A stretch of DNA of 64,000 nucleotides, taken from the NCBI GenBank assembly GCA_024509875.1, contig JAMPIV010018775.1, forward strand, positions 338,342-402,341, given 5' to 3'. Positions within the stretch are counted from its first letter, which is position 1. Each line of letters begins with the position of its first letter. Shown piece by piece: positions 43,657 to 54,689 of this stretch. A program made the translations under genes and the position numbers. A model generated the notes under the pieces. The model worked only from the letters and a program-made list of their open reading frames with translations. It made no database searches and was not told where the DNA came from. Origin of the DNA: Oreohelix idahoensis. Taxonomy: Eukaryota > Mollusca > Gastropoda > Stylommatophora > Oreohelicidae.

Positions 43657-43938
43657 TATAATGTTGTTCGGGAGCCGCGCTGGTGTAATGGTTACCACAT
43701 TGCACTGGCGATCAGGTGCTCAAGGTTCAAGCCTGGGTGTGAGCATTTGAAGGAGTGTCATCGACCGGGATTTTGACTGAATAACCTGAACGGCTCCTGA
43801 GATAAACCCTCTGTGGATGGGAAGGAGCGAAGCTCCTGACCGGGTTGGAAGGAAAGTCCACAGGCTCCCCAGTCTGGGCCGAAGGGCTAAAAGCCCAAGT
43901 GCCGCTGGTTAAGAAAAAAAAAAAATATGATGTTGTTC
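43657..43938 (+). mobile_element. tRNA-derived SINE with poly(A) tail and 13-bp target duplication
   Basis: The head reads CGCTGGTGTAATGGTTACCA (box A) and CAAGGTTCAAGCCTGG (box B), with a body and an A12-type tail. Flanks are TATAATGTTGTTC (43657-43669) and TATGATGTTGTTC (43926-43938), one mismatch. The poly(A) tail and longer duplication suggest mobilisation by an L1-like partner. Confidence 0.88.
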
Positions 43939-44230
43939 TTGTTTATCTGTTTGAAAATCATGTAATGCATGCGCTGTTGTATAATTTTTAAAAATTCTTA
44001 TTTTGGACCACAGTAAAAATTGGCGTAAGTACACTAAATGTACTTACTGCAGCCATAATCAATGTTTTTTTACATCGTAAATGGATTGCCTTGATGTTTG
44101 AAGACTAAAATGAAAGTTTTATTGTCTACAACAGTAATTTGTCTTTGGTAAGCTCATATTCTACAGTTAACTTTTTAGTGTTTTTCAATTTTACAAGCAA
44201 CATGTTTTAAATATACCGAACGTACTTGTG

Positions 44231-44705
44231 TAAAATACTACCTTACTTACTTACTTAGTCGTTCCTCTTCTACCGTGAGGTGTAGAGGTTTGGAAGAGAG
44301 AGCGCCAGACTATTCTATCAGCTGTCTTCTTCCTGGCCTGGTTCCATTCTAGTCCTCGGTCCTTCAAAGATTGTCTAATGTTGTCCTCCCAGCGGACTCT
44401 GGGTCGTCCTGGAGGTCTGGATCCCTGGCTCTTTGTTTCCCATGCTTGTCGTGGTAGCCGATCTTCTCCCATTCTGCAGACATGGCCAAACCATCTTAGT
44501 TGGGACTGTTCTATTTGGGTCTGCAGCGGGTGGGATTTTAGGCCTTGACGTATCGTCTGGTTGCGGACCATGTCTCCTCCCGTTACCTCAACCACCTTCC
44601 TCAGATACCTCATTTCTGAGGTTTGGATCTGGCTTTTGTGGGTTGTAGTCATTGCCCATGACTCGCATCCATATGTCAAGACTGGGACATAGATAAAATA
44701 CTACC
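44231..44705 (-). mobile_element. 5'-truncated RTE-like LINE with 12-bp target duplication
   Basis: Body 44243-44693 encodes, on the minus strand from 44679 to 44251, the end of an RT: MTYGCESWAMTTTHKSQIQT, EMRYLRKVVEV, QLRWFGHVCRMGEDRLPRQA, GRPRVRWEDNIRQSLKDRGL, ending TPHGRRGTTK. The 3' end is a (TAAG)n tail. TAAAATACTACC flanks both sides (44231-44242, 44694-44705). A second copy is at 56238-56590. Confidence 0.9.
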
Positions 44706-44979
44706 AAAGACATTATATATAACAATTCTCTATCTATTTCCATACAGTTTGGTATGTAATAAGTATATGTTCATAAAAAAGATTAACATAAAATTTAAAC
44801 TAAAAGATAGTACACTTCACCGTTTAGAATTCTTCAAAACATAATTACGGCACAGGGAGGAAAATAATTATGGAGTCAAAGAGTTAATGTGTGGCGTGGT
44901 GCTGTCCCACTTTACAGAGCTTAATGCTCATTGCGGAGTTTAGATGCAAAGGGTATATACCGCACTGTAGTTGCAAATA

Positions 44980-45646
44980 TGGAAGTATGAGAGTATAATA
45001 ATAGTAATAATAATAATAAAAGAGCTGCTTATTTTCCTGGTGCTCCTTTCAACGTTTTCTCCTCTCTTCTGCTTTTTTGCTGACACCTATAGGGCGAAGC
45101 TGGAGTGTCCTCTCCAGGGCGCGAGCTTGGGCACAGTTATATGGAGATCAAGCTGTTGCCCATGCAGCATGTTCCCCCTCTCCACGCAGCCGGTAGGTCC
45201 AAAGGAACGGCAGTAACCTACACAGTTTGGTACCAGCCACTATTACAGGATTTGCCAGAATAATGTTGAATCAACATTAGACTGCCTTAGGGACTCCGAC
45301 CACATTTATTTTTGGGGTTTACTCCCGAAGCCTATTCCATAAATTGATATTCCCGCAAGGCAGCTGTGGTTTGAATTCAGAGATCCTCTTAGATAAGCTA
45401 CCGATGAGCCCTATCTGCCCGAAGCTGCTGGTTTTAAGGCGCCAGTGGCTTGCCTTCGCCCCTTCTCCCATCAGTGGAAACAGTTCCGCCAGGCTCAAAT
45501 TGAGCCACACGTGAAGGCCGGGAGCTAGGCTTGGTTGTCAGAGGCTATTTGAGGTGCGTGCCATAGAAGTATTTATCTGCAGTGAGAGCTTATCCTCACT
45601 ACAACTCCCGGCTATAAGTATAACAACCTTTGGAAGTATGAGAGTA
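44980..45646 (-). mobile_element. 5'-truncated LINE with TTA tail and 16-bp target duplication
   Basis: TGGAAGTATGAGAGTA occurs at 44980-44995 and 45631-45646. The body (44996-45630) has a (TTA)n-type 3' tail on the minus strand at its left end and shares GCTGCTTATTTTC...GGTG text with the LINE at 55195-55890. It is mostly 3' end sequence; the ORFs within do not show an RT core. It lies ~200 bp upstream of the Ig2 exon at 45843. Confidence 0.85.
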
Positions 45647-45842
45647 CCAGATGTTTTATTGATGCCAGCAGTCTTGTATTCTGTTTCTGATACCCAGGGC
45701 TATGTTATTGAAAATGACTCAGTTATGTCAAGTTTGTATGTCACAAGTGAGACTGTTTATCATCCTTATAACATTCATCATAAAGCAATGCTATGACAAT
45801 GACCATATATTGTTCTGTTGACAATCCCTACCGGTTCTACAG

Positions 45843-45946
45843 CTGTCAGGTATCAGTGGTTTAAGAAAGGTGTGGACCAGTTTGTGAGACCTCAGTTCCA
45901 GAAATACATATTCATATCCCAGAATGGCAAGCTCTACTTCTCAGAG
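45843..45946 (+). CDS. Cont: Contactin-like exon: middle of Ig2
   Basis: Acceptor CGGTTCTACAG ends at 45842 and donor CAGAG|GTAAAT at 45947; phase 1 in, phase 0 out. It encodes AVRYQWFKKGVDQFVRPQFQ and KYIFISQNGKLYFSE. YQWFKKG gives the Ig2 tryptophan, and RFxSQxxGxLYxA-like text in vertebrate contactin Ig2 corresponds to YIFISQNGKLYFSE. It joins in frame to the exon ending YYNPG 19.5 kb upstream. Confidence 0.87.
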
Positions 45947-46019
45947 GTAAATTCATGACATTTTCATTCACCTTTGACTCTGTTTGTTAATTTTTTAGAC
46001 TGCTCATTCATGTAACAAG

Positions 46020-46775
46020 ATCCTTCTTCCACACACCTCTGTCCTTTTTATGTCACCTGGGACTACTTCCACAGATCTCTGTCACTGTTTATGTCACCTG
46101 GGACTACTTCCACAGATCTCTGTCACTGTTTATGTCACCTGGGACTACTTCCACAGATCTCTGTCACTGTTTATGTCACCTGGGACTGCTTCCACAGATC
46201 TCTGTCACTGTTTATATGACCTGGGACTACTTCCACAGATCTCTGTCACTGTTTATATGACCTGGGACTACTTCCACAGATCTCTGTCACTGTTTATGTC
46301 ACCTGGGACTACTTCCACAGATCTGTCACTGTTTATGTCACCTGGGACTACTTCCACAAATCTCTGTCACTGTTTATGTCACCTGGGACTACTTCCACAG
46401 ATCTCTGTCACTGTTTATGTCACCTGGGACTACTTCCACAAATCTCTGTCACTGTTTATGTCACATTGGACTACTTCCACAGATCTCTGTCACTGTTTAT
46501 GTCACATGGGACTACTTCCACAGATCTCTGTCACTGTTTATGTCACCTGGGACTACTTCCACAAATCTCTGCTCATATGGGAATGAAAGGACACAGTATG
46601 CATGATGAGAGGGGGAGAGAGAGTGAGAGAGAAAGGGCAGAATGCTAGACAGGCTTGCATGCCCATTTCTCAACCTTTTGAAAATAAAGTTTGTTTGTTC
46701 ACCTGGCACTACTTCCACAAACATCTGTCCCTGTTTATGTCACCTGACTACTTCCGCAGACCTCTGCTTATGTTA
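46020..46775 (+). repeat. 41-bp minisatellite, left part
   Basis: Unit containing TATGTCACCTGGGACTACTT and CCACAGATCTCTGTCACTGT, about 14 copies. It continues at 48841-49330 in a diverged form (TTGATATCACCTGGGACTTC). The CACTA-like element 2 is inserted between. Long ORFs in all plus frames are artefacts. Confidence 0.93.
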
Positions 46776-48843
46776 CACTAGTCAACAAATTTTCAAAAGT
46801 TTTTTGTACCAGAAATTAAATATACCATTTCTTATTGATTTTGACATGCTGATTTCAAATATCATAATGAAATTCACCAATTGGCTCTGGTTTTTTTTAA
46901 AATGATGAATTTACATTACAGTAATACAAATAATGTATGCTTGTTTAATTCTCTGAGGTGAACAGCTAGTCTTTCTACTTTAGCATTATAAAAATTGTGG
47001 TTACATGCTCAATTAATTGATATTTCAACATAAAATGATAGAAAAAATAAAAACATTATTTAAAGTTCACATATCATGTTTTAAAAAGGCACATTTGAAC
47101 CCATTCCGTCATTATTCAGTCGCTGTTCGAGCTCTCTTTGCTTGCTTCTTGTAGTCAATCGATGAGGTGTCTCTTGTCACAGTCCAACAGTAATCAACAA
47201 GCATTGAAGGGCTCCAATTGCCTTGATACCTTGTCTCCATAGCAGCAATGTCCTGGTGAAATCATTCACCATGCTCATCACTGACCGTTCCACAGTTTGA
47301 CGTAAAGAAATCCAGATGAGAATCCAGAAAATGAATTTTCAAAGACATGTTGCAGCCAAGACTCTTATACTTCAGAAGGAGATTTTCTACAATTTCATTG
47401 TAATTATCAGATCTGTTGTTTCCAAGAAAATTGTCCACCACTGACTTAAATGCTAGCCATGCTGCTTTTTCCTTGCCATGCAACACGCAAAGAAACTCGT
47501 CATCATGAAGAAGTTTTCGAATTTGCGGACCAACAAAATACTCCCTCTCTTATTTTAGCTTCACTCAGTCTTGGAAATTTTCTGATGAGGTATTTGAAAG
47601 CCTCATCTGTTTTCTCCATTGCCTTGACAAAGTTTTTCATGAGACCCAGCTTAATGTGCAAGGGTGGCAACAAAATCTTGCTGGTGTCGACAAGTGCAGG
47701 GTTCTCAACGTTCTTACTGCCAGGCTGCAATGACTGCCTGATTGGCCAATGTCTTCTGATGTAATGGTCACTTCGTGCACGGCTATTCCACTCACAGAGA
47801 AAGCAACAGTACTTGGTGTGTCCACCATGTAGTCCAAGCAAAAGAGCGACCACTTTTAAGTCACCGCAAAGTGACCAATGATGATGATCGTAGTTTATAC
47901 ACTTCAAAAGCTGCTTAATGTTTTCATAAGTTTCGTTCATATGAACTGCGTGACCAACTGGAATTGACGGTAACACATTACCATTATTCAACAAGTGGAT
48001 GTAGTTTGCTCAAAATCTGGGTCGCTTGAGGTTGATGGTTCAAGACCACCAATGTTCTCTTCTTCATCAGTGGAAGCAGCTGAAAATTATTCTGGCACTT
48101 TGGGAACTGGTAGGTCATCGCCATGTGGTACCGGACGTATTGCAGAGGGGATGTTTGGATATTCCAGAGTCCATTTTTTTCTTCTTTGATATGCCTTTCC
48201 CAATTGGAGGGACCATGCAAAAGTAACAGTTGTTGAGATGATCAGTGGGCTCTCTCCAAATCATTGGGACTACAAAAGGCATAGCTTGCCTTTTGCCAGT
48301 CAACCACAGTTTAAGATGTGCTGCACATTTATTGCAGCATATGTGTGGCGCCCAGCTCTTATCTTGATCTCCTATTCTGCAGCCAAAATACAGACTGTAC
48401 GCCTTCTTAATCACTTTAGTTATATTTCATTTTTGTGATACAAATGTCACCTCACCACATATATAACATAAATTATTAGCACTGTTCACACATGTCCTAA
48501 GCATTTCTAACTACGATACTTTTGATAATGACAAATGCACTAACTAATGGCAAAATTTTATCAAAGATAAGATATTTATACACAAAGGTGATGTAATCAT
48601 AGGTAGGATTGCATCATCAACTTCTAGTTACATTTTTATTGGTCAGTAGAAAAAATTATGCAATCGCCCACAACACTTGCGTCATATATATAATAATAAT
48701 AATAATAACCAGCATATAAGCTCGTATCTTGAAAACTAGAGCCAATCAACATTTTAAAATGTCATTTTCGTTTTCAGCACACCAAAATTAGTTAAGATCA
48801 GCTATTTTCATTTCTGGTACATTTTGGTTGTTGACTAGTGTTA
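46773..48843 (-). mobile_element. CACTA-like (EnSpm/CMC) element 2 with TTA target duplication
   Basis: Ends CACTAGTCAACAA (46776) and TTGTTGACTAGTG (to 48840), flanked by TTA at 46773-46775 and 48841-48843. Inner parts of the inverted repeat also match (TGTACCAGAAAT near both ends). It splits the 41-bp minisatellite. It is 2,065 bp and carries minus-strand pieces of the same protein as element 1. Confidence 0.87.
47262..48480 (-). pseudogene. CACTA-like element 2 protein (fragments)
   Basis: Minus-strand frames: near 48470 CYICGEVTFVSQ then a stop and KKAYSLYFGCRIGDQDKSWA, ICCNKCAAHLKLWL, VVPMIWREPTDHLNNCYFCM (to about 48180). Then 47994-47503: SIPVGHAVHMNETYENIKQL, CGDLKVVALLLGLHGGHTKY, CCFLCEWNSRARSDHY, LPPLHIKLGLMKNFVKAMEK. 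Then 47486-47262: AFKSVVDNFLGNNRS, LGCNMSLKIHFLDSHLDFFT, SDEHGE. The linker part found in element 1 is deleted, and frames break several times. Conservation between two diverged elements (roughly half of residues by eye) marks the blocks under past selection. Confidence 0.72.
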
Positions 48844-49330
48844 TCTGGGGCTTCTTCCGTAGACCTCTGTACATTTTTATATCACGTGGACTTCTTCCAT
48901 AGATCTCTGTGTTTATGTTGATATCACCTGTGACTTCTTCCATAGATCTCTGTATATGTTGATATCACCTGGGACTTCTTCCATAGATCTATGTATATGT
49001 TGATATCACCTGGGACTTCTTCCATAGATCTCTATATATGTTAATACCACCTGGGACATCCTCCATAGATCTCTGTAAATGTTGATATCAGCTGTGATTT
49101 CTTCCATAGATCTCTGTATATGTTGATATCACCTGAGACTTCTTTCATAGATCTATGTATATGATATCACCTGGGGCTTCTTCCATAGATCTATGTATAT
49201 GTTGATATCACCTGGGACTTCTTCCACAGATATATGTATATGATATCACCTGGGGCTTCTTCCATAGATCTTTGTATATGTTCCCTTTGGACATCTTCCA
49301 TAAATCTCTATCTGCTGCTCTCTGTCTGAC
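48844..49330 (+). repeat. 41-bp minisatellite, right part
   Basis: About 11 copies of a unit with CACCTGGGACTTCTTCCATA and GATCTCTGTATATGTTGATA, diverged from the left part. Confidence 0.9.
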
Positions 49331-49375
49331 AATTTTTGTCCAAATTGCTTAGTGGACATCTTACCTTCCACCAGT

Positions 49376-49378
49376 GTT

Positions 49379-49470
<92 letters not shown>

Positions 49471-49479
49471 TATATATAA

Positions 49480-49540
<61 letters not shown>
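49376..49540. repeat. (TA)n microsatellite
   Basis: About 165 bp of almost pure TA. ORFs on both strands are artefacts. Length may be unreliable in assembly. Confidence 0.97.
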
Positions 49541-49542
<2 letters not shown>

Positions 49543-49935
49543 ATATTTTGTTGTTGTTGGTTTTTTTGTTTCTTTGTTCTCACATTAATTTCTGTGGCTG
49601 TTTGAACCGTTTTAAAAATGTGGCATCTAACCCTGGTTGCAACTGTCCTTAGCTACTTCTGTTAAAATGATAGATTTGCTACAGTGCAGTAGTCTAGCTC
49701 TCTAATGAGAACATCAGAATCCACCCGACGTAATCTGCATTAGATACTTTCTGTTCTGTTATTTTATTAGTTTGTTTTATTTACATTTATGTTGTGTGCT
49801 TCTACTTTTTGTTAAGCTTTTTTTTTTTAAACCAAAACATCCATCAGCCATTATCTTCTGCTGTACTCTTTAAAACTGACATGTATAGACATGTTATCGT
49901 TATCAAAGTATTTGCTGTATTGCATTCTCTATAGC
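49541..49935. other. Intron 4, no feature seen
   Basis: T-rich DNA with no exon, ORF or repeat that I can support. Confidence 0.4.
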
Positions 49936-51215
49936 CTTTACTGCTTTTGTCCTTGTATCTTATCTTTTATCTTTATCCAAGTATTAGTCTTACTTCTTCT
50001 ATAACCTTTACTATTTTACCTTTTATCTTTATCCAAGTATTAGTCTTACTTTTTCTGTAACCTTTACTATTTTATTTTTATGCAGAAGATACTTTCTCTT
50101 TTTAACCTTTGCTGTTTTATAATTTTATCTTTATGCAGGTATTAGCCTCACTTTCTCTGTAGCCTTCACTTGTTATCTTTTATCTTAATCCAAGTATTAA
50201 TCTTCCTTTCTCTATAACCATTACTGTTTTTATAGTGTACGAGAGCAAACAAACAACAAACAAGAAGAAGTAGTTATCTCACTCTTTTTGTCTTTACTGT
50301 TTTATTGTGTCATAGTTTGTCATTATTCCAGTGTAGGTTTTCTGAGCTATCTGTAATCTATACTTTCAAAAAAAAAATCTTGTATGTGTTTTGAAGTAAA
50401 GCATTTTCTGTACATTCAACTTCTTTTAACTTTTATCTTTATCCAGGGTCTCTATTATCTATAACTTTTTACTGTATTTATCTTTTTCAATTATTAGTTT
50501 TTTTTTCTGTAACCTTTACTGTTTTAATTTGTACTTTTAGTCCAGAATAAATTTCACAGCACTATCTGTAACCTTATCTGTCTCATCTTTTACCTTTATT
50601 CCAGTATCAGTTTGGCTTCACTACTAGTAACTTATTATCTCATCTTTTATCTTTATTCCAGTATCAGTTTGATTTCACTATTAGTAACTTATTATCTCAT
50701 CTTTTATCTTTATTCCAGAATCAGTTTGATTTCACTATCTGTAACTTATTATCTCATCTTTTATCTTTATTCCAGTGTCAGATTGATTTCACTATCTGTT
50801 ACTTATTATCTCATCTTTTTATCTTTATTCCTGTGTCAATTGGACTTCACTATCTGTAACTTATTATCTTGTCTTTTATCTTTATTCCAGAATCGGTTTA
50901 ACTTCACTACCTGTAACTTATTATCTCATCTTTTACCTTTATTCCAGTATCAGTTATACCACACTATCTGTAGCCTTTATCGTAGCATCTTTTACCGTTA
51001 TTCCAGTGTCAGTTTTACCACATTATCTGTAGTCTTTACTTTTATAATCTTTTATCTTGATTCCAGTATCAGTGTAACTACACTATCAGTATCCTTTACT
51101 TTATCATCTTTTATCTTTAATCCTAATATTAGTTTTATAGCACCATCTGTAACCTTAACTGTCTCATCTTTTGCCTTTATTCTGGTATCATTAAACTACA
51201 CTATATGTATTATTG
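49936..51215 (+). repeat. Degenerate ~57-bp tandem repeat
   Basis: Units share TCATCTTTTATCTTTATTCC then AGTATCAGTTTGATTTCACT and ATCTGTAACTTATTATC. The right part (50580-51190) is well preserved and the left part decayed. Each unit contains a T/C-rich stretch ending TTCCAG. The 301-codon ORF from 50612 is an artefact. Confidence 0.85.
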
Positions 51216-51233
51216 TCAGTTCAGGTTACAAGA

Positions 51234-54200
51234 TATATGTATTGTTGTCTGTTCAATTTATAAGATATATGTATTGTTTTGTCTGTTCAGGTTTCAAGAT
51301 ATATGTATTGTTGTCTGTTCAGGTTACAAGATATATGTATTGTTGTCTGTTCAGTTTACAAGATATATGTATTGTTGTCTGTTCAGGTTACAAGATATAT
51401 GTATTGTTGTCTGTTCAGGTTACAAGATATGTATTGTTGTCTGTTCAGTTTACAAGATATATGTATTGTTGTCTGTTCAGTTTACAAGATATATGTATTG
51501 TTGTCTGTTCAGGTTAGAAGATATGTATTGTTGTCTGTTCAGTTTACAAGATATATATTGTTGTCTGTTCAGGTTACAAGATATATGTATTATTGTCTGT
51601 TCAGGTTACAAGATATATGTATTGTTGTCTGTTCAGGTTACAAGATATATGTATTGTTGTCTGTTCAGTTTACAAGTGTGGTGAAGTGGGATGTTATAAA
51701 TATTTATAGGGGACTTAGTGTACTGACTGAGATCAGCTGTGAAGGTATCTATATCTATTAAGAGTAGTGTATTATAGATAACCTTACTTGCTACCACATA
51801 TCTATATATCTCAGTCAGAATTATTCTGCAATAGTGTGATGACTACGTTATGTGTCTAGGGTATGTGTAGGATGAAGTGTAAGTCAAAACAACAACAGAC
51901 AGATAAACAATTTAATTTATTCCACTACACTTGACAATACTGTGACACTCACATACATATAACACTCTACAAGGATATCTTAAAAAAAATCACTGATAAC
52001 TTTTCAAATAACAATATGTATTCATTACTGGCATGAATGAATATGTGTCCTGATTCAACTACAAGGGAACCAGGAATCACAATCAATTTAAATTACAAGT
52101 TATATGTACAGAATTTACCAATATGAATATAGTAGTGACATATATTATTACAAATATCCTATGTGTGTCAGTTGTGTAGTAGTAAAATGAGGTAATACTG
52201 GTTTTTGTTTTGTTCAAGCTCTGTTGGTATTTGTCATCATGACTTCAATAGTTTGTCTTTAGGGACTAGTATTGGAGATGTTCTCAGTTCCTGATATTAA
52301 GACAATTAAATTCCCCTCTTAAGGTGATTTTTACAAAGTCATTTCAAGATGTGGGGACATAATGTTGAGCTCAGCTGGCCAAACAGCTTATCTTGAGTGA
52401 TGGCGGCAGGAAAGGACTCCTCTGCTCGAATTCTACTCTGGGCTCTGGAGACACCTCACTGATAGCTAAATGGACCAAGGAGTATGCTGTCCGACTCTGG
52501 ATTCAGCAAAGCTCTGACCAGGTGCAGCTCAGTACCATCAAGACCACGGTCCCTGTAAACAAGAAGGATGTACCTTCTACTTCATAACTAATTGATACTC
52601 TAGTTCTACACGGAGCACAATACAACACAAACATTGAGTTCAGAGCGTTAGGCCAACTGTCAGCTTCATCTGAAATACTTTATACCAGTATTTACCTCCT
52701 TAATGGTTACCACGCCTCTGCACTTCCAGCATTATTTCTGTCTAATCAATCATCCAGGTGTCAGTGTACTATTTGGCCATTCCATGCCGTTTTACTTCCC
52801 TCCGACACCCTCTGTTCAGGCTGGAGCATTATAGGCTTTATCTCTTGTTTGCCACTGAACTACACATATATATACAGGCATAAATTAACAATTTACATTC
52901 AATTTTCATTAAAAGATACTGAATGGTTCAAGCTTACCACAATTTCATGGAAATAAACACAGATACATTGATTAGCAATGAATTCTGGCACATTTACTGG
53001 CACAAATTCCCATCTGCTTATGTTCCAGGCTTTTATTTTAGCAAAAATGTGAGCTGGCTTCAACGCACTGTCGCTTTATCAAGATTATTTAAACAAGTGG
53101 TTTCGAACTAACGCTCCTAAGTGATTATATCAGCGAGTCTAGCCAATGAGGCCACGTTTCGACAAGTGTTTGAAAAAATGTTACCTTTCTACGTCTCCCT
53201 AACAACCAAGATAGTATTTATAGCCCGACCAATCGTGGTTAGTTTTTCATTTGTTGCGCTCCAATCAATTTGGAGTTTACATGGTAGGCTATTTCTGTAA
53301 CGCAAGGTTTTTTCAAACATGTTATAAAAAAATTTTATGAGCAGAAATGATTTCATGCTGTCAGGCATCCCCAATATTTTATTTTTGGTTATAACTTGTT
53401 AATTCCTAGACTATTTGCGTAACGTTTTACATATTCTTTGTCAGCAAACCCTAAGGAACCCAATTATCCAAATTTAAAAGAGCTACGTGGCTGCGTTCAA
53501 AATATGCAATTTCTACCTCCTGTTTCGAAGATGTGCTGTCTGGGTACTGTTATGTTTTCAACCGTAAACCCATCTATTGTTATCTTTCCTAATAAGCGTT
53601 TTTTGTGATTTTAAAACCTAACTCTGGGAAGGGTAGTGAATTTATCACTGTCCGTCTGAAAAAAAGTTAGTGCTTGTAGTCTTACACGCGTGATGGCAGC
53701 ATTTGTGTATCGCGCGACGCGGGTTGGGGGTGGCATTAATAGCGAGACACGTGTTTAATTTTGCATGCGTTCGGCTTTATTCGCCCCTCTCTCTTCTCGC
53801 TATCCTTTAGTCCATCTGCCTTTTGTTTTTGGTAACATAGTGTAGAAAAAGACATGAATGGAATTTAAAATTTAGGTCAACTTGCATATCTCAAGGTTTT
53901 TCTTAGAAATACAGCACACGTTTCATTGAAGAAAGCGGGTATAATACAGTAAGCTTTTACTATCAACGTGAAAGCGTTACAATTTGCAGACGAAGCAGAA
54001 AACAAGGGGGATTTCGAGTACTGTCATTGTGACAGCACTGTTCTTTACCATTCTTCTTCCTTTATTTATTATATGTATTTATTAGGCTTTATATTTACTA
54101 GATAATTTATATATGTGGATTAGAATATTCCACGACAACAAGATATGTGTATTGTTGTCTGTTCAGGTTACAAGATATATGTATTGTTGTCTGTTCATTT

Positions 54201-54422
54201 TACAAGATATATGTATTGTTGTCTGTTCAGGTTACAAGATATATGTATTATTGTCTGTTCAGGTTACAAGATATATGTATTGTTGTCTGTTCAGTTTACA
54301 AGATATGTGTATTGTTGTCTGTTCAGGTTACAAGATATATGTATTGTTGTCTGTTCAGTTTACAAGATATATGTATTGTTGTCTGTTCAGGTTACAAGAT
54401 ATATGTATTATTGTCTGTTCAG
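51234..54422 (+). repeat. 32-bp splice-acceptor minisatellite flanking exon 5
   Basis: Unit GTTACAAGATATATGTATTG + TTGTCTGTTCAG. About 14 full copies at 51234-51668, one copy broken by the solo LTR, and eight more at 54138-54422. The last copy ends in TTCAG, which is the acceptor of exon 5, and the exon starts with the same GTTACAAGA as each unit. The array is therefore a serial duplication of the exon 5 acceptor with nine exon bases. ORFs of 100-160 codons here are artefacts. Confidence 0.93.
51672..54142 (-). mobile_element. Solo LTR with 5-bp target duplication
   Basis: 51677-54137 (2,461 bp) runs TGTGGTGAAG...CCACGACA and matches LTRs A-C at 1-14239 at roughly 90-95% by eye. ACAAG flanks it on both sides (51672-51676, 54138-54142), so it is the product of LTR-LTR recombination after a full insertion. 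It sits in one unit of the acceptor minisatellite. It contains the tRNA-like module near 53093-53158 and the conserved antisense block near 52450-52590. Confidence 0.94.
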
Positions 54423-54522
54423 GTTACAAGAGCTGACGAAGGAAAGTATTTCTGTATAGCTATTTTGACGGGAGTCAACCAGAACACTACCATCCAAAAA
54501 TTGAGATTGGTAACACTGTTTA
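54423..54522 (+). CDS. Cont: Contactin-like exon: end of Ig2
   Basis: The acceptor TTGTCTGTTCAG ends at 54422. I place the donor at TTTA|GTGAGA (54523), because this gives the phase 1 exit needed by the next exon; the nearer GTAACA at 54510 would put the next exon in a stop-containing frame. It encodes VTRADEGKYFCIAILTGVNQ and NTTIQKLRLVTLF. RADEGKYFCIA holds the second Ig2 cysteine and NTTI a potential N-glycosylation site. Splice choice matters here, since many similar acceptors precede the true one. Confidence 0.86.
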
Positions 54523-54689
54523 GTGAGACCTGAGTATTTCCGGTACTCATGAAGCTTCCTTCTTCTAAAATTGTTTTCTTTATCGATTTATATTTTAATT
54601 TTTCACAAATTATTTTTTTTTTTTAGAAACACCTTGATATTGGTATTGATTTTTTTTTAAATTTAACAGTTTTTAAGTATCACCACACC

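Larger units (their letters stand above)
43088..44887. mobile_element. piggyBac-like TTAA-flanked non-autonomous element 1
   Basis: TTAA at 43088-43091 and 44884-44887. Inverted ends CTCTTTGACTCC (43092) and GGAGTCAAAGAG (to 44883). TTAA duplication with CYCTTTGA-type ends is characteristic of piggyBac elements. No transposase ORF. The interior carries a SINE (43670-43925) and a LINE (44243-44693), each with its own target duplication, so it is older than both. Confidence 0.78.

Noticed and set aside
43680..43745. A tRNA gene
   Set aside because: Boxes A and B are present, but it is the head of a SINE with poly(A) tail and target duplication, and no full cloverleaf is evident.
46050..46648. 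178-codon ORF with HCLCHLGLLPQIS repeats
   Set aside because: By-product of the 41-bp minisatellite.
49352..49652. Tyr/Ile repeat ORFs
   Set aside because: Pure TA microsatellite.
50612..51761. ORFs of 301, 159 and 160 codons
   Set aside because: They lie wholly in the ~57-bp and 32-bp tandem repeats and overlap one another in different frames.
54510..54515. GTAACA as donor of exon 5
   Set aside because: It would leave in phase 0 and put the exon at 57394 into a frame with a stop; GTGAGA at 54523 gives the needed phase.
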